Of a stretch of 64,000 nucleotides of DNA, positions 36,101 to 47,210 are shown in pieces. The DNA comes from Dryas octopetala. Its lineage: Eukaryota; Streptophyta; Magnoliopsida; Rosales; Rosaceae. The notes beneath the pieces are model-generated. The model saw only the letters and a list, made by a program, of their open reading frames with translations, was not told where the DNA came from and did not search any database. The position numbers were made by a program, and so were the translations under genes. Position 1 is the first letter of the stretch, and each line of letters starts with the position of its first letter. The stretch covers positions 18,059,614 through 18,123,613 of the forward strand of contig OY992836.1 of the NCBI GenBank assembly GCA_963921425.1, written 5' to 3'.

Positions 36101-38649
36101 CAAGGTATTATTTGCTCACTCTATTTATACTCTCTAAATTGTGTTGTATTTCACTGTGATTTCTTTATGGTATGTTTTTCTGTTTTAAATTGTTGAACGT
36201 TCCCTCTTCGGCTTTCCTCAGGATATGGTTGTTCTTCCTTACAAGGATAGCCTACTATTATTTAGTAGGTATTTGCAGCAGCTGGTCATGGAATCTATTG
36301 GTAAAGAATTTGACCTTGATGGTAATCGGGTATGAGTAACAATCTATTGACCATTTTGTTGTTGTTTACTTGGTTTTGAGTAGGAAAAACTTGTCTGTGT
36401 GTGCGTGTTTTTTTTTTTTTTTGTTAGTATGAAAGGGGGGGGGGGGGGGGGTGGGGTTCAGCTTACGACATGGTTATTATTTTTGGACCCATTGAAATCC
36501 ATTAAGACAGCTATCTAAAAGATAAATGCAATATTCATTTGTTTGTTTCTTGGTACTGTTAACAGTGCCAGTAAATTTGCATGAAAAGTATCCAAGGCGA
36601 TGATGATTCACCACTTAGACCAGGGGGCATAATTGATGAATTTAGTATTAAATATGATAGTGTAAAAAAGAGCTAAACAAGCATTGCAGTTGTGGATGTA
36701 GCCTAGAAGATAGTGTCAAGCTTTTAACAAGTTTATGAGTCCTGATTTCTGAACCCCCTCATAATGCTTGCAACGGAGTTGATCACCTATCAAGTATGGG
36801 TTGCCTAGTTTCTGAACCTTCTTGGTGACAGTCTGTTCTTGCCCTAGATGCTCCAGCCCTAGGTTCTTCTTTGTATGTCAACATTCTGTATGTTATAGCT
36901 TGGCATGGTTATAGCTCACCTTTTGATTTTACAGGTGAATCAAGGACTTACTGTCTATGGAAATAAAGGAAGCACAGATCAGCATGCGTGAGTTTTCAGT
37001 TCTCTTTATTAAGTTGATCTATTTTTTAATGTAAACTATTTTGCAAGCCTGATACACTTGTTCATGCAGCTACATCCAACAACTGAGAGAAGGCGTGCAC
37101 AATTTCTTCGTGACATTCATTGAAGTACTACGCGATAGGCCCCCTGGTCATGATTGGGAACTTGAACCAGGTGTCACATGCGGTGACTACCTGTTTGGAA
37201 TGCTACAGGTTAGATTCACCACAGGAGCCAGTTAACGCGGTCTGATGACTTTTTAACTGGAAATGAGATTTCAGTTTTATTGCTTTACAACTGATACTGG
37301 TTTTCTATGTTTTTAGTTCCTGTCTGCCTGCTTAAATCTAAACTGAGTTTTTACAGGGAACAAGGTCGGCTCTTTATGCTAATGACCGGGAATCAATTAC
37401 CGTTACTGTCCAAGAAGTGACACCTAGATCTGTTGGTGCTCTTATAGCACTTTATGAGAGAGCAGTTGGGATATATGCCTCACTTGTCAACATTAATGCT
37501 TACCATCAACCTGGTAAATAACATATTTAACCATCCTTGGGTCTAGTGACAAGTGAGAAAGTGACAAATGAGAGGTTTTTTGTTTTTAGTGCAGTATGCA
37601 TTTGCCCCTGATATAGGTCACTAAATGTTCATTTATTTTTGTTATATAATATGTCTGACTGGTAACTTTCTTTTCTTATGTCTGTTAAGCCCTGCCATTT
37701 TATTGTTGCCTCAGGTGTTGAAGCTGGGAAAAAAGCTGCTGGAGAAGTATTAGCTCTTCAGAAGCGGGTTTTATCAGTACTCAATGAGGCCAGGTATGAT
37801 GTCAAATTATTAGCATTCTAGCTCTTTTTGTGCATTGGTTTTGAAATTGAGGAGACTTTGCAATTCTATGCTTATGGTCCCGGCAAATAATTTGGTATTT
37901 TTACGAAATTAAAGGCTAAGGATATATGCTTAATTTAGAGTTTAAAGTATTACAAATATGGCACAAAGAAGATATGTGGAAGGTTTTACCTGCTATACTT
38001 CTGAGTTCTGAGAATCTGAAAACTTATCATTATTTGAAAAGATTCTTACAGAAAAAATCCGAATCAAATAATTTTGTATTCTTACTGAATTAAAGTTAAA
38101 AGGCAATTTGCTTTGGAACAACATTGTTGTCACATCCTTGTATTGAAATGACTAATTTTGGGGCAAAAGTCTTACAAATATGGCAAAAAGTATGTGGTGA
38201 AGGTTTTACTTGCTATACTACTGAGAATGTGACAACATATCATTACTTGGAAACAGACAAAATCCAGATGGGGGACCGCCTCTACCATGCCAAAAAAACT
38301 AAAGATGTGACTGGTTTGTCATTGTTTCTAATTATCACCATTCTCTTTCTGTTTTCAGCTGTAAAGAACCTGTTGAACCATTGACGCTTGAAGAAGTAGC
38401 CGAACGTTGCCATTCTCCTGAAGAAGTATTTCCAGTTTCCTGTTTTCATCTTTTTTCTTCCATTTCAAGGATTAGATAATTGCTTTGCTAACTTTCTTAC
38501 CCTAATTGCTTCAGATCGAAATGATTTACAAGATCATCGCTCACATGGCCGCCAATGACAGAGCGCTTATTGCTGAAGGCAGTTGTGGTTCACCCCGGAG
38601 CATCAAAGTTTTCTTGGGGGAGTGTAATGTGGATGCGTTGTATGCTTAA
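33185..38649 (+). CDS. PGI1: Glucose-6-phosphate isomerase, plastid (PGI1)
   Basis: Fourteen exons starting at 33185, 33815, 34144, 34616, 35068, 35296, 36036, 36222, 36935, 37070, 37357, 37715, 38359 and 38515 and ending at 33706, 33937, 34242, 34699, 35211, 35361, 36104, 36329, 36987, 37208, 37513, 37793, 38425 and 38649. They sum to 614 residues, close to Arabidopsis PGI1 (At4g24620). The enzyme interconverts glucose-6-phosphate and fructose-6-phosphate in the stroma, feeding starch synthesis. Residues 1 to about 48 are a Ser/Lys-rich transit peptide. Substrate loop [12 protein letters not shown], signature [13 protein letters not shown], the catalytic His region GSTDQHAYIQQ and the catalytic Lys region [11 protein letters not shown] are intact. 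No break was seen. Intron 8 has a poly-T plus poly-G run. Confidence 0.97.
36403..36456. repeat. Poly-T then poly-G tract in PGI1 intron 8
   Basis: A T-run of about 19 bases is followed after a short spacer by about 17 consecutive G, then T and four more G. Poly-G runs of this length are unusual in plant introns and could form quadruplex RNA. The counted length may be affected by sequencing error. Confidence 0.85.
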
Positions 38650-39050
38650 GTTCATTTCCATCATGTATTTTATGCGTGTATTTCAATTTACAAATCCAAA
38701 GATTTGATTTCATGTCCATTGTATCTTGTCTTTAATTGGAATTGAGAATCTGGTCAAATTAACTTCGAAATAAAATTCCATTACGAGGCTTTGTCATTTT
38801 GACCTATTGGCCACGGACTAAATTTTGTAGATGTATTTTATGCATGTGTTGTCACAGACCTATTATCAGAAATATTATACAAATAATCTTCCATAATCTT
38901 CATTCTTTGTCAAGATTGCCCTCTGCTCGTTGCTTTCACATGGTTATATGGTTTTGGGAAGCCTGGCTTTGTATGAAAAGTTATTGGCTTAAACGGGTTG
39001 TTAAATCTCATAATCTTTCACACTTAGAAAAAAAAATACATTTGATTACC
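38650..39050 (+). other. PGI1 3' flank, source of a downstream duplicate
   Basis: This 3' UTR and flank is repeated at 46837-47210. Shared words include GTATGCTTAAGTTC, TCTGGTCAAATTAACTT, TAATCTTCATTCTTTGTCAA and CGTTGCTTTCACATGGT. Similarity ends near 39030, just before a SINE-like insertion. Confidence 0.85.
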
Positions 39051-39129
39051 ACTAACTGTTAGTGTAGTGGTATTTCTCATCTATGAGTGATCTCAAGTTC
39101 GAAATTCTTTTCAAAAAAAAAAAAAAAAC
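39050..39129 (+). mobile_element. Short tRNA-derived SINE-like insertion
   Basis: GTTAGTGTAGTGGTATTTC resembles a Pol III A box. CAAGTTCGAAATTC about 40 bp later resembles a B box, followed by TTTTC and a 15-base A-run. This order fits a short, possibly 5'-truncated, plant SINE. It is absent from the duplicated PGI flank at 47.2 kb. Confidence 0.5.
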
Positions 39130-39411
39130 ACATTGTTCTTGCGGTGTTAGATTATCTAAAAGTATTTAGAACCATTGAAACAATTTTTTTTATGCGAAAA
39201 TTAATATGGCGGGCTCACAACGCCGGTCAGGGACCAGAAACAGAAAGTTCAAACGGATTAAAGATGGTTTCAACGACCCTGTGTTACTTGGGCGCCAAAC
39301 AAACCTCCCTTGCAAAAACCCTGAAATCTTTGGCACGTACTCTACTTTTCATAACCTCATCGACTTCTTTTGGCCACCCTTACTTCTTTGACACACTGTC
39401 ACTCGACACCA

Positions 39412-42400
39412 ATGGCTGACTCCGAGGGCCTTCAAGCCACCATGAGCCGCGCCACCGCGGATGGCTTCGTGAACAAGGAGGTGTTCCGTAAAGCTGTGGT
39501 TAATACGTTGGAACGGCGTTTTTTCTACACCAAGTCTAACAAAATTTACGGCGGTGTTGCTGGGTTTTATGACTATGGGCCACCCGGTTGCCTTGTGAAG
39601 TCCAATCTCCTTGCGTTTTGGCGTCAGGTTGGTTTAACTCAAAAACTGGTTAGGAAAGTGAAAGAGAAGCAAAGTAAGAGCTACAGTGAATTTGGGGTTT
39701 AATATGTTTGGTGACAAATATTGAGGGACAAAGTATAATCACCGTTAGATTGAAATTCGTAATTGCTAAAATTAATAACTCATTGACTCATTCTATGAAA
39801 TCCAATCACAAGTGCAATAGTTGTTCACTAGTGCTCAAAATTTTTTCCTTACATGAACTACAGTCTCTTATTCTATTTGTTTAATTTGCAGCATTTTGTT
39901 CTTGAGGAGGAGATGTTGCAAATCGAATGCCCGTGTGTCACACCCGAGATTCAACTCAAGGCATCTGGTCATGTGAAAAAATTCAATGACCTTATGGTTA
40001 AGGATGAGAAAACTGGGGCATGCTATCGAGCCGACCACTTGCTCAAGGATTTCTGTGAAGAGAAGCTTAAAGAGGACTTCAGCATCACTACAGAGAAGGC
40101 AATGGAGCTGAAACATGAAGTTTCCACGTCAGGCAACCTCTCAGCTGAAGAGCTTGGTGCAAAGATCAAGGAATATGGGATTACAGCCCCTATCACAAAG
40201 AACCCTCTCTCTGATCCTTATCCATTCAACTTGATGTTTCAAACATCAATTGGTCCATCTGGTTTGAGTCCTGGGTGAGTATTTAAACACATTAAAACAT
40301 CTTGTTGGCCTTTTGTTTCTGTGATGGTTCTCTTCAGAATCAGATTCTCCCTATTTTATGTATCACCTCATCTGCTGCAGGTTCATGCGTCCAGAAACTG
40401 CACAAGGTATATTTGTGAATTTCAAGGACTTGTACTATTACAATGGGAGCAAGCTCCCTTTTGCCGTAGCTCAAATTGGCCAGGCTTTTAGAAATGAGAT
40501 ATTTCTTGTTTTTATACTAATATAAGAATGCTCTGTAACTTGTACTCTGCCCTCTTACAGCCTAATGGTTTCGGCAACCATTACTCTTGTTGGAAGGTCC
40601 AGCTTGTGTTTTTGTGTTCCTGACATGTTGCTATATGTGCAGATATCTCCCCGCCAAGGCCTTTTGAGAGTCCGCAAGTTCACACTAGCAGAGATCGAGC
40701 ACTTTGTTGATCCCCAAGACAAATCTCACCCAAAATTCACTGAGGTTGCGAAGTTGGAGATTCTGGTGCTTGAAAGGGATCAACAAAAGGATGGAAAATC
40801 TGCAGAGACAATGACACTGGGTGAAACAGTAGCTAGGGTTGTGTTCTGTACTTCTATGATTGTATCACATTTTATTTGACCTGCTTTTCCTTCCTTGTCC
40901 CATCTCTTTATTTGACATTGCTGCAATTTATGATTTAGGAACTTATCAAAAATGAAACTCTTGGCTACTTCATTGGAAGAGTGTATATTTTCCTCACCCG
41001 TTTGGGTATAGACAAGAACCGTTTAAGGTTCCGGCAGCACCTTGAAAATGAAATGGCTCACTATGCCGCTGACTGTTGGGATGCTGAGATTGAGACTTCC
41101 TATGGCTGGATTGAGAATGTTGGTATTGCGGATAGATCTGCATATGACTTGGATGCTCATTCGGTAAGGATTTGTTAGATATTTTTAATGGACCTTAACA
41201 ACTAAAGTAAAATATTAAATGTTTCTGCAGTCCACTCTGTCAGTGATCATTATGCTGAGATGGTAGGATTTTAAGAACTAAATTCAATGGTTTTTTGGTT
41301 TCATTTAGTACCAGTTTGACTCATCGTTATTTTAAATGTGAATTTTATAACATGATTTCTTAGAATGAAACTGTTATACCATCAAGCTAGAAGAATTATA
41401 ACATAAAGTGATGCTAAGAATATATCCTGCTTTAATGTAGAAAACTAAGTATTCATAGATTTTTTTGTTTTTAATGTCAGAAGGAAAGTGGCCTTAATCT
41501 TGTGGCACACGAAACATTTTCAGAACCTAGAGAAGTGGAGGTAATGCTTTATGCGAATCATGCGCACCATCACTGTTATTAGTAAACATATGATTTTTCT
41601 AAAGGCATGCAATTACTTAACAGTCCATTATTGACTTGTTACATAATGTCAGAAATTGGTAATATCTCCAGTAATGAAAGAGATCGGTTTTGCTTTCAAG
41701 GGGAACAAAGAGAATGTAGTTGAAGCTTTGAAGGTGAAGTATAGAATACTCTCTTCTGGTCCATCATTTCATGACTTCTATAAAATATAGCTTTTTTTTT
41801 ACGAACCTTATGTATTTCAGGCCATGAATGGACAAGAAGCTTTTGAAATGAAGGCTGATTTAGCGTCGAAAGGGAAAGTGGAGTTTTATGTATGTACACT
41901 TGGGAAAAATGTATCTATTAAGAAAAATATGGTAACCATTTCCATTGAGAAAAAGAGATAACACCAGAGAGTATTCACTCCCTCAGTAATTGAGCCTTCT
42001 TTTGGTATCGGGAAGATTATTTATTGCCTCTATGAGCACTCATACTACATGAGGCCAAGCAAAGCTGGGAATGAACAATTGAGTGTCTTCCGTTTCCCCC
42101 CTCTTGTGGCACCCCTTAAGTGCACAGTTTTCCCACTGGTTCAGAACAAACACTATGAGGAGGTTGCTAAAGACATCTCCAAGACTCCAAGTCACTTGCT
42201 GCAGCTAATTGACACTACAGGTATGGAACTGAAACATTTTTTCTGTTTCTTTCTTGGTATGTAGTAGGGATTAATGGGTCACTGGCTAGATGCCTAGCTT
42301 GGTTTATTTCTTTTAATTCTATTATTTTTGGAATTTATATCATCCCTATATTATTTCTAGTGTCTTGAATTACCTGCAAGTATAGGATGCTACCAGTTAC

Positions 42401-43118
42401 CCTATCTGCAAGTAACTGAAATATGGAATAGAAGTTCATATCACATGTTGATATATTCATTTTTCTTGATGTTCCTATACAAATTATATTAATTGGTTGG
42501 TAGGTTTATGGTAGTAGGGGATTAACAGTTGGTCACTTATTTTGCACAAACATGGTTTTATATGAATATTTTGAAAACTCATGTGCCCTGTGCCAGAGAT
42601 TTTGAAAGAGTACGTAAGCATGTTTATTCTCAACTTGTGACAGAAAGGCAACTAAGCCCTCAAGAGGAGTATCCTAATTCCCATTGCAGTGGACAAGCAT
42701 CCTTTTTTGCATTGTCCCAACTACATTACCAAGCAGCTTATGAGTTTCTAGTTGACTGTTTGATTGTGTGTTTTGATCAGGTACCTCAATTGGGAAACAA
42801 TATGCACGAACTGATGAACTTGGTGTACCCTTTGCAATCACTGTTGATTCTACATCCTCAGTGACAATCCGGGAGAGAGACAGCAAGGGTCAAATCCGTG
42901 TTAACGTGAAAGAAGCAGTGTCTGTTGTGAAGAAGATAACTGAGGGACTGAGGACGTGGGCAGGTGTGTGGGCGACATTCCCCCATCGTTCTGCAGATGC
43001 AGATGCATGGAAAGAGCCAATGAAGGCCTACAAGGGTCAGCTGACCCTCCTGCTATTCCCTCTAGTATTATGTTTTGTTTTTGTTCTTTTACCCATTTTT
43101 CTTAGTTTAACCTGTTAA
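39412..43118 (+). pseudogene. Glycyl-tRNA synthetase copy, intron-bearing and disrupted
   Basis: Nine exon-like blocks: 39412-39627, 39892-40274, 40381-40498, 40643-40837, 40939-41163, 41481-41540, 41653-41733, 41821-42220 and 42781-43118. They encode a class II GlyRS core: EAFRKAV-like start, [27 protein letters not shown], motif 2 AFRNE|ISPRQGLLRVRKF, motif 3 PSVIEPSFGIGKI and anticodon-domain ARTDELGVPFAIT. Defects: the intron after FRNE begins AT where GT is expected (40499-40500). An in-frame TAA at 41959-41961 stands where homologues have Glu before HQRVFTPS. The ISKTPSHLLQLIDTTG stretch looks indel-scrambled against the family. The normal end is replaced by a hydrophobic extension. It lacks the N-terminal mitochondrial presequence and WHEP helices of Arabidopsis GlyRS (At1g29880). 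Introns are retained, so it arose by DNA duplication, not retroposition. A truncated expressed form cannot be excluded. Confidence 0.85.
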
Positions 43119-44306
43119 TAAAGTTTGTTGCACAAGTATGTCTCCAATTTGTTGGCAGTAATAATGCTCGAGCAAGTAATTACTAGTCGTAATATTGTTT
43201 AGGAAGCTTATTATTATGGATACAGGCATATAATTAATCAGTGAAAAACCACTTGAAAAGGAACAAAAGCAAAACATTTTTACAAGGGAATATGGAGTAT
43301 GAAGATGAGGTAGCTTTGAGCCTTTGATAGAAATTTCCTACGTCTCCGGACATTAGCAAGTGCATGTGGTTTATTAAAGATGAGTCTTCTCTTTTGAGAA
43401 TCTTTTTGAGTTTTCTTTTCTTTTAAGTTCTATTCTTACACATTCCAATTTATTTGTAAAATTTTCAGACATTGTGGGAATGGGTGTGTAGAAAAGTTCT
43501 TTTAATTGTCTATCAATATAATATAATCCTTTAAAATTTATCTGTGAAAAATTAATGTAATCTTTTTTTAAGAGGAGATCTGACAATTTTCAATTTTTAG
43601 CAGATTTTAGCATATATAATTTTAGATCTTAGTCACAGAATTACTAATTTATAAACACTTATTTTTACTGCCTTAGTCACACAAATAAGGGGTAGAAATG
43701 CTGAACTGGTTTGAAAGTGCAGTCATTGTTAATCTGCAATCTGCAGATTCACATCATTCCCCTTTTTCACACCAATCAAGTTGTTACTTTATAAGAGTTG
43801 GTGAAAGGCCCAAGCCTTTCAAATTGCTATTGACTGCATTTTTTGTTGAGTTTTGGGAGGAAGAGAGATGACAACAATCAAAATGAAGCTTTGATTTGAC
43901 TCTCTTTCCATAGGAGCTACTTCTGCTAGCCTTGATCACATCCACATATGCAGCATTCTATAGTATCAGTATGAATAGCAAGGAAAACATACACATACTC
44001 GAGACAATATAACAAGTGAATTGTGAGAGCAATAAGGACCAAATCCTATTTATAGGTGATGTTCTAATGAAGACTCGACCAATTAAGGAGTGTACTGCAT
44101 CATCTATATATTGATAGGCATATAATCTTTAGTTCTTAAAAGTTAAGTGACTGAGGAATTTATAGCCCATAATTTATTATCACACTTAATTTTGTGAGCA
44201 GTTATTGATTAAAGACATCTTGAGCCTGTCCAAGAGTTGATTTGTCAATAGTTAGCAATTGTTTTGGGCCTTTTGGCCTCCCTCTACCAAAAAAAGAAAA
44301 ACCTAA
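43119..44306. other. Gene-free DNA after the GlyRS pseudogene
   Basis: AT-rich, with short open frames only. No recognised gene, tRNA or clear repeat up to the MITE at 44307. Confidence 0.5.
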
Positions 44307-44566
44307 GGTCCCGTTTGGTTTCCTACTCAAATTTTTTTTCAAAAATTAAGATTTTTTTTTAATATGAGTTTTCAAAATCAATTTTTAAAATTTGAAAACT
44401 TGTTTGGTATGAAATTTGAAAACAATTTTTAAATTTTAAAAATGATGGCAGTTGAGGAAGAAAACATGAGAAAAACAGTGTTCTATCTTTTTTAAAATGG
44501 TCAAGAAAACATGTTTTTCTGTTTTTGAAAAAAAAAATGGTTTTTTAATAGGATACCAAACAGGCC
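44307..44566. mobile_element. Short MITE, about 260 bp, PIF/Harbinger (Tourist)-like
   Basis: The left end GGTCCCGTTTGGTTTCCTA and the right end, reverse-complemented GGCCTGTTTGGTATCCTA, form a terminal inverted repeat. TAA on the left and TTA on the right flank it. The interior is poly-A/T-rich with a palindromic character (TTTTCAAAATCAATTTTTAA). The GTTTGG core is typical of Tourist-like and some hAT MITEs; superfamily is not certain. Confidence 0.7.
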
Positions 44567-44643
44567 TTAATTTTTTTTAATTAATATAAAAATTAGTAAT
44601 AAATAGAAGTACATACTCTTACACATTCATACATTAATTTAGG

Positions 44644-46766
44644 GAGCTGCTATTTGCACATCCTATTTTTTCTTTTGCACACTCCAAAAATTTAATTTGT
44701 GAAATGACAAAAAACACCTAAAACAAAATTACCCAAAACCCCATCCCCTATCTCTACCCATCTCTTCCCGTCACAGCACCCTCCCACCCTAGACCCAAGC
44801 TTGACATGAACCACCCACTGACCACCCCAGCCCTGCACCACCGCATGGCAATTGGCTTTCTCTCTTTATCTCTTTCTGGCTTCTCTCCCCTTCTCCTAAT
44901 AGCACCACCTCGCGCAGCACCTTCCAGCCACCGCGTGCAGCCCCGTCGAAGCCACCCCGCCTGCCCTTCTGCTGGCACCAACCCAGCTCTCTCTTTCTCT
45001 CTCTCTCCTTTCCTCTCTCATCTCGCCCAAGTAGACATTTTCTCCGAGCAGCTGGTTCGGTGGGTACTTGTCGAACGGGTCTTGGATGTTCAGTGGGTAC
45101 CTGCCGAACAATACTCACATCGTTTGGCGGATGACTACCGAACAAGTGTGACATTTTCGGCGAACCATTGTCGAACTGGTGCTACGCGCGGTGGTGCAAG
45201 GTGACCCTCTCTACCTGTTATATGTTGCCAAGCTTTTGAAAGAGCTCGTGGAGGTTTAGAAGCCTGGTCTTCTCATTCTTGGCAAACAGGTCTTTCTTAA
45301 AAATTTTAGTGTTTATGAGTTTAAAGATTTGGGTATTGTGGTTTTGAATTGTTTGTATTGGTTTAAATAAGTCAAATTGTGTTTGTATTTATTTTATGCA
45401 CATTTGAATATATGTGTAGGCTATTGATAATGATTGCAATCAAATGGGCCAAATGGTTGCAGGGCTGGTGCTGCAGGGTGGGTGGGTTGGTGTGGCTGGG
45501 TTGAAAAGCCAAAGAGAGAAAGGGAGGGAGGAGAGAGAAGGAAAGAGAGAGAGAGAGAGGTGGGGTTGAGGGTGGTGCACCCGGTGGTGCGGGGTGCTGC
45601 GCGCGGTGGTGTGGGGTGCTGCGCACGGTGGTGTTGGTTTTGGGTGGGAGGTGTGTATTGTTTAGGTGTAGTGGGTGTGTTTTAGAAGATGGATATTTTG
45701 GAAATAAAATGGGTGTGTAAAAAGAAATTCTAAATTTTAGAAAAAAATAGGGAGTGTGTTCAAGGTATAAAATTTCGATTTTTGGGGACATGGAAATTTT
45801 ATCACCTATTCGTTGATATTTCGTCAATATTTCGCCGAAATTATCAAAATTTCGCTCACTTACAGCAGTTCTTCCTCTGCCTTCCCCTGTCTATTTCTCA
45901 GGTCCCCTTCATTTTTTCAAGCTCGGTAATTTTGTTTTGTGGTCTTGAAAGAGATCCAAAGTTTGTCTAAAAGTCATGAGAAAGAGAAGAGATCTGAGAT
46001 GGAGAGGAGGAGAGATCGGGGAAGGAGTAGGAGGACTAAGGAGAGAGGAGGAAGAAAAGGAGGAAGAGGAGGAGAGATCGGGGAGGGAGTGGGAGGACTG
46101 AGGAGCGAGGAGATGCAAAATACTGGAAGGAGGAGAGAGAAATGAACTACAGCCAGAGGAAGAAGATAAGCCTTCGACCAAAAAAAAAAGAAGAAGATAA
46201 GTCAAGGAAGAAAAGGCGTTAGGGAAGAAAAGGAAAATGAGTCAGGAAGAAAAGGGAGGAAAGAGAAAAGAAGGAAAGAAAAAAAAAATTATGGTTAATT
46301 AGGGTTTGGAGCCTTTGGGCAATTGAAAAGAAAAAAAAGGATTTGAGATTTGATTCGACTTTTTTGGGATTTCATTTAGTTGTTTTTAAATTCTAAACTT
46401 TAATACATTTTTATATAAAAAATACCCTAAAGGGTCTAAATCCTAATATCTTATATCATATCCTAAAGAATATACTAATTTTATTTAATAGTATTTGATT
46501 TCAGCGCGCATTATATTCATCACATATCACATGAAACCTACCATATAATTTGGTTTCTTTAATGTTTTTTATCAATGTAGTAGATAATATGTTAAATAAA
46601 CATATGGTAAAATTTCATTTAAAATTTTCGCATTTTGATAGCAATTTTCGTTGTTTCTGTCGAATTTTTGTCGAAATTTAAAAATTTTAAAAAATGGTGT
46701 GTTGGCAGAAAAATGATGAAAATAGTGTGTAAAAAGAATAAAAATAGTGTGCAAATAGTAGTACTC
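44644..46766. mobile_element. Composite non-autonomous element with inverted ends, interrupted by an hAT-like insert
   Basis: The left end GAGCTGCTATTTGCACA and the right end, reverse-complemented GAGTACTACTATTTGCACA, match. Inside, the left arm (C-rich, GCACCACC/GCGCAGCACC words, 44750-44960) and the stretch 45440-45760 read on the other strand are similar, so the element is partly palindromic. The interior is GC-rich (up to 45230) against AT-rich surroundings and gives several overlapping open frames on both strands, none recognisable. A separate hAT-like element lies at 45761-46695 within it. Superfamily unknown; possible host-gene capture is inference. Confidence 0.55.
45761..46695 (-). 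mobile_element. hAT-like non-autonomous element, copy A (inverted relative to copy B)
   Basis: Starts CAAGGTATAAAATTTCG. The stretch 46385-46690 is the reverse complement of 48650-49050 (CATATGGTAAAATTTCATTT, ATTTAATAGTATTTGATTTC-type words, GTTTAAATTC). The middle is a purine-rich GAGGAGAGA low-complexity tract, matching the pyrimidine-rich core of copy B. The right end lacks the CCTTG terminus, so about 70-80 bp appear lost, yet AGTGTGTT (45753-45760) and GGTGTGTT (46696-46703) resemble an 8-bp target duplication. Confidence 0.7.
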
Positions 46767-46794
46767 AAATAAAGTTGTGACCGATGGTGTTGTG

Positions 46795-47210
46795 GTCTTT
46801 CTGGGGGAGTGTAATGTGGATGAGTTGTATGCTTAAGTTCGTTTCCATGCATGTATTTTATTCATGTATTTGAATATACACATCCAAAAATTGGATTTCA
46901 TTCCCATTGTATCTCGTCTTTATGTGGAATTGAGATTCTGGTCAAATTAACTTGGAAATCAAAGTCCATTACAGGGCTCTGTCATTTGGACCTTTTGTTA
47001 TGATTCATGAACTGAATTTTCTAGACCATACTTAGGAATAAACTGGTTTGTCTTGTCAGAAACATTATACAAATAATTATGTCATAATCTTCATTCTTTG
47101 TCAACATTGTCTGCACTGTACCAACATTGTCCCTTGGTCGTTGCTTTCACATGGTCTAAATGATAGTTAGGCTTAAAAGAGTTGTTAAAGTTCATAATTT
47201 TTCATACATG
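46795..47210 (+). pseudogene. Duplicated 3' end of a PGI gene plus flank
   Basis: 46795-46836 encodes [13 protein letters not shown] and TAA, the last 13 codons of PGI with one residue changed (Ala to Glu) and at least three synonymous changes. The similarity to PGI1's downstream flank (38650-39030) continues to about 47210. Nothing upstream of 46795 resembles PGI, and a transposon ends only about 28 bp away at 46766. No functional product is possible from this remnant. Confidence 0.9.

Noticed and set aside
40499-40642. True U12-type AT-AC intron in the GlyRS copy
   Set aside because: The 5' sequence matches the U12 consensus only in part and the 3' end is AG, so a mutated ordinary intron is simpler.
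44754-45204. Overlapping open frames on both strands in a GC-rich stretch
   Set aside because: They are in a palindromic transposon interior and show no recognisable protein; kept only as a property of the element.
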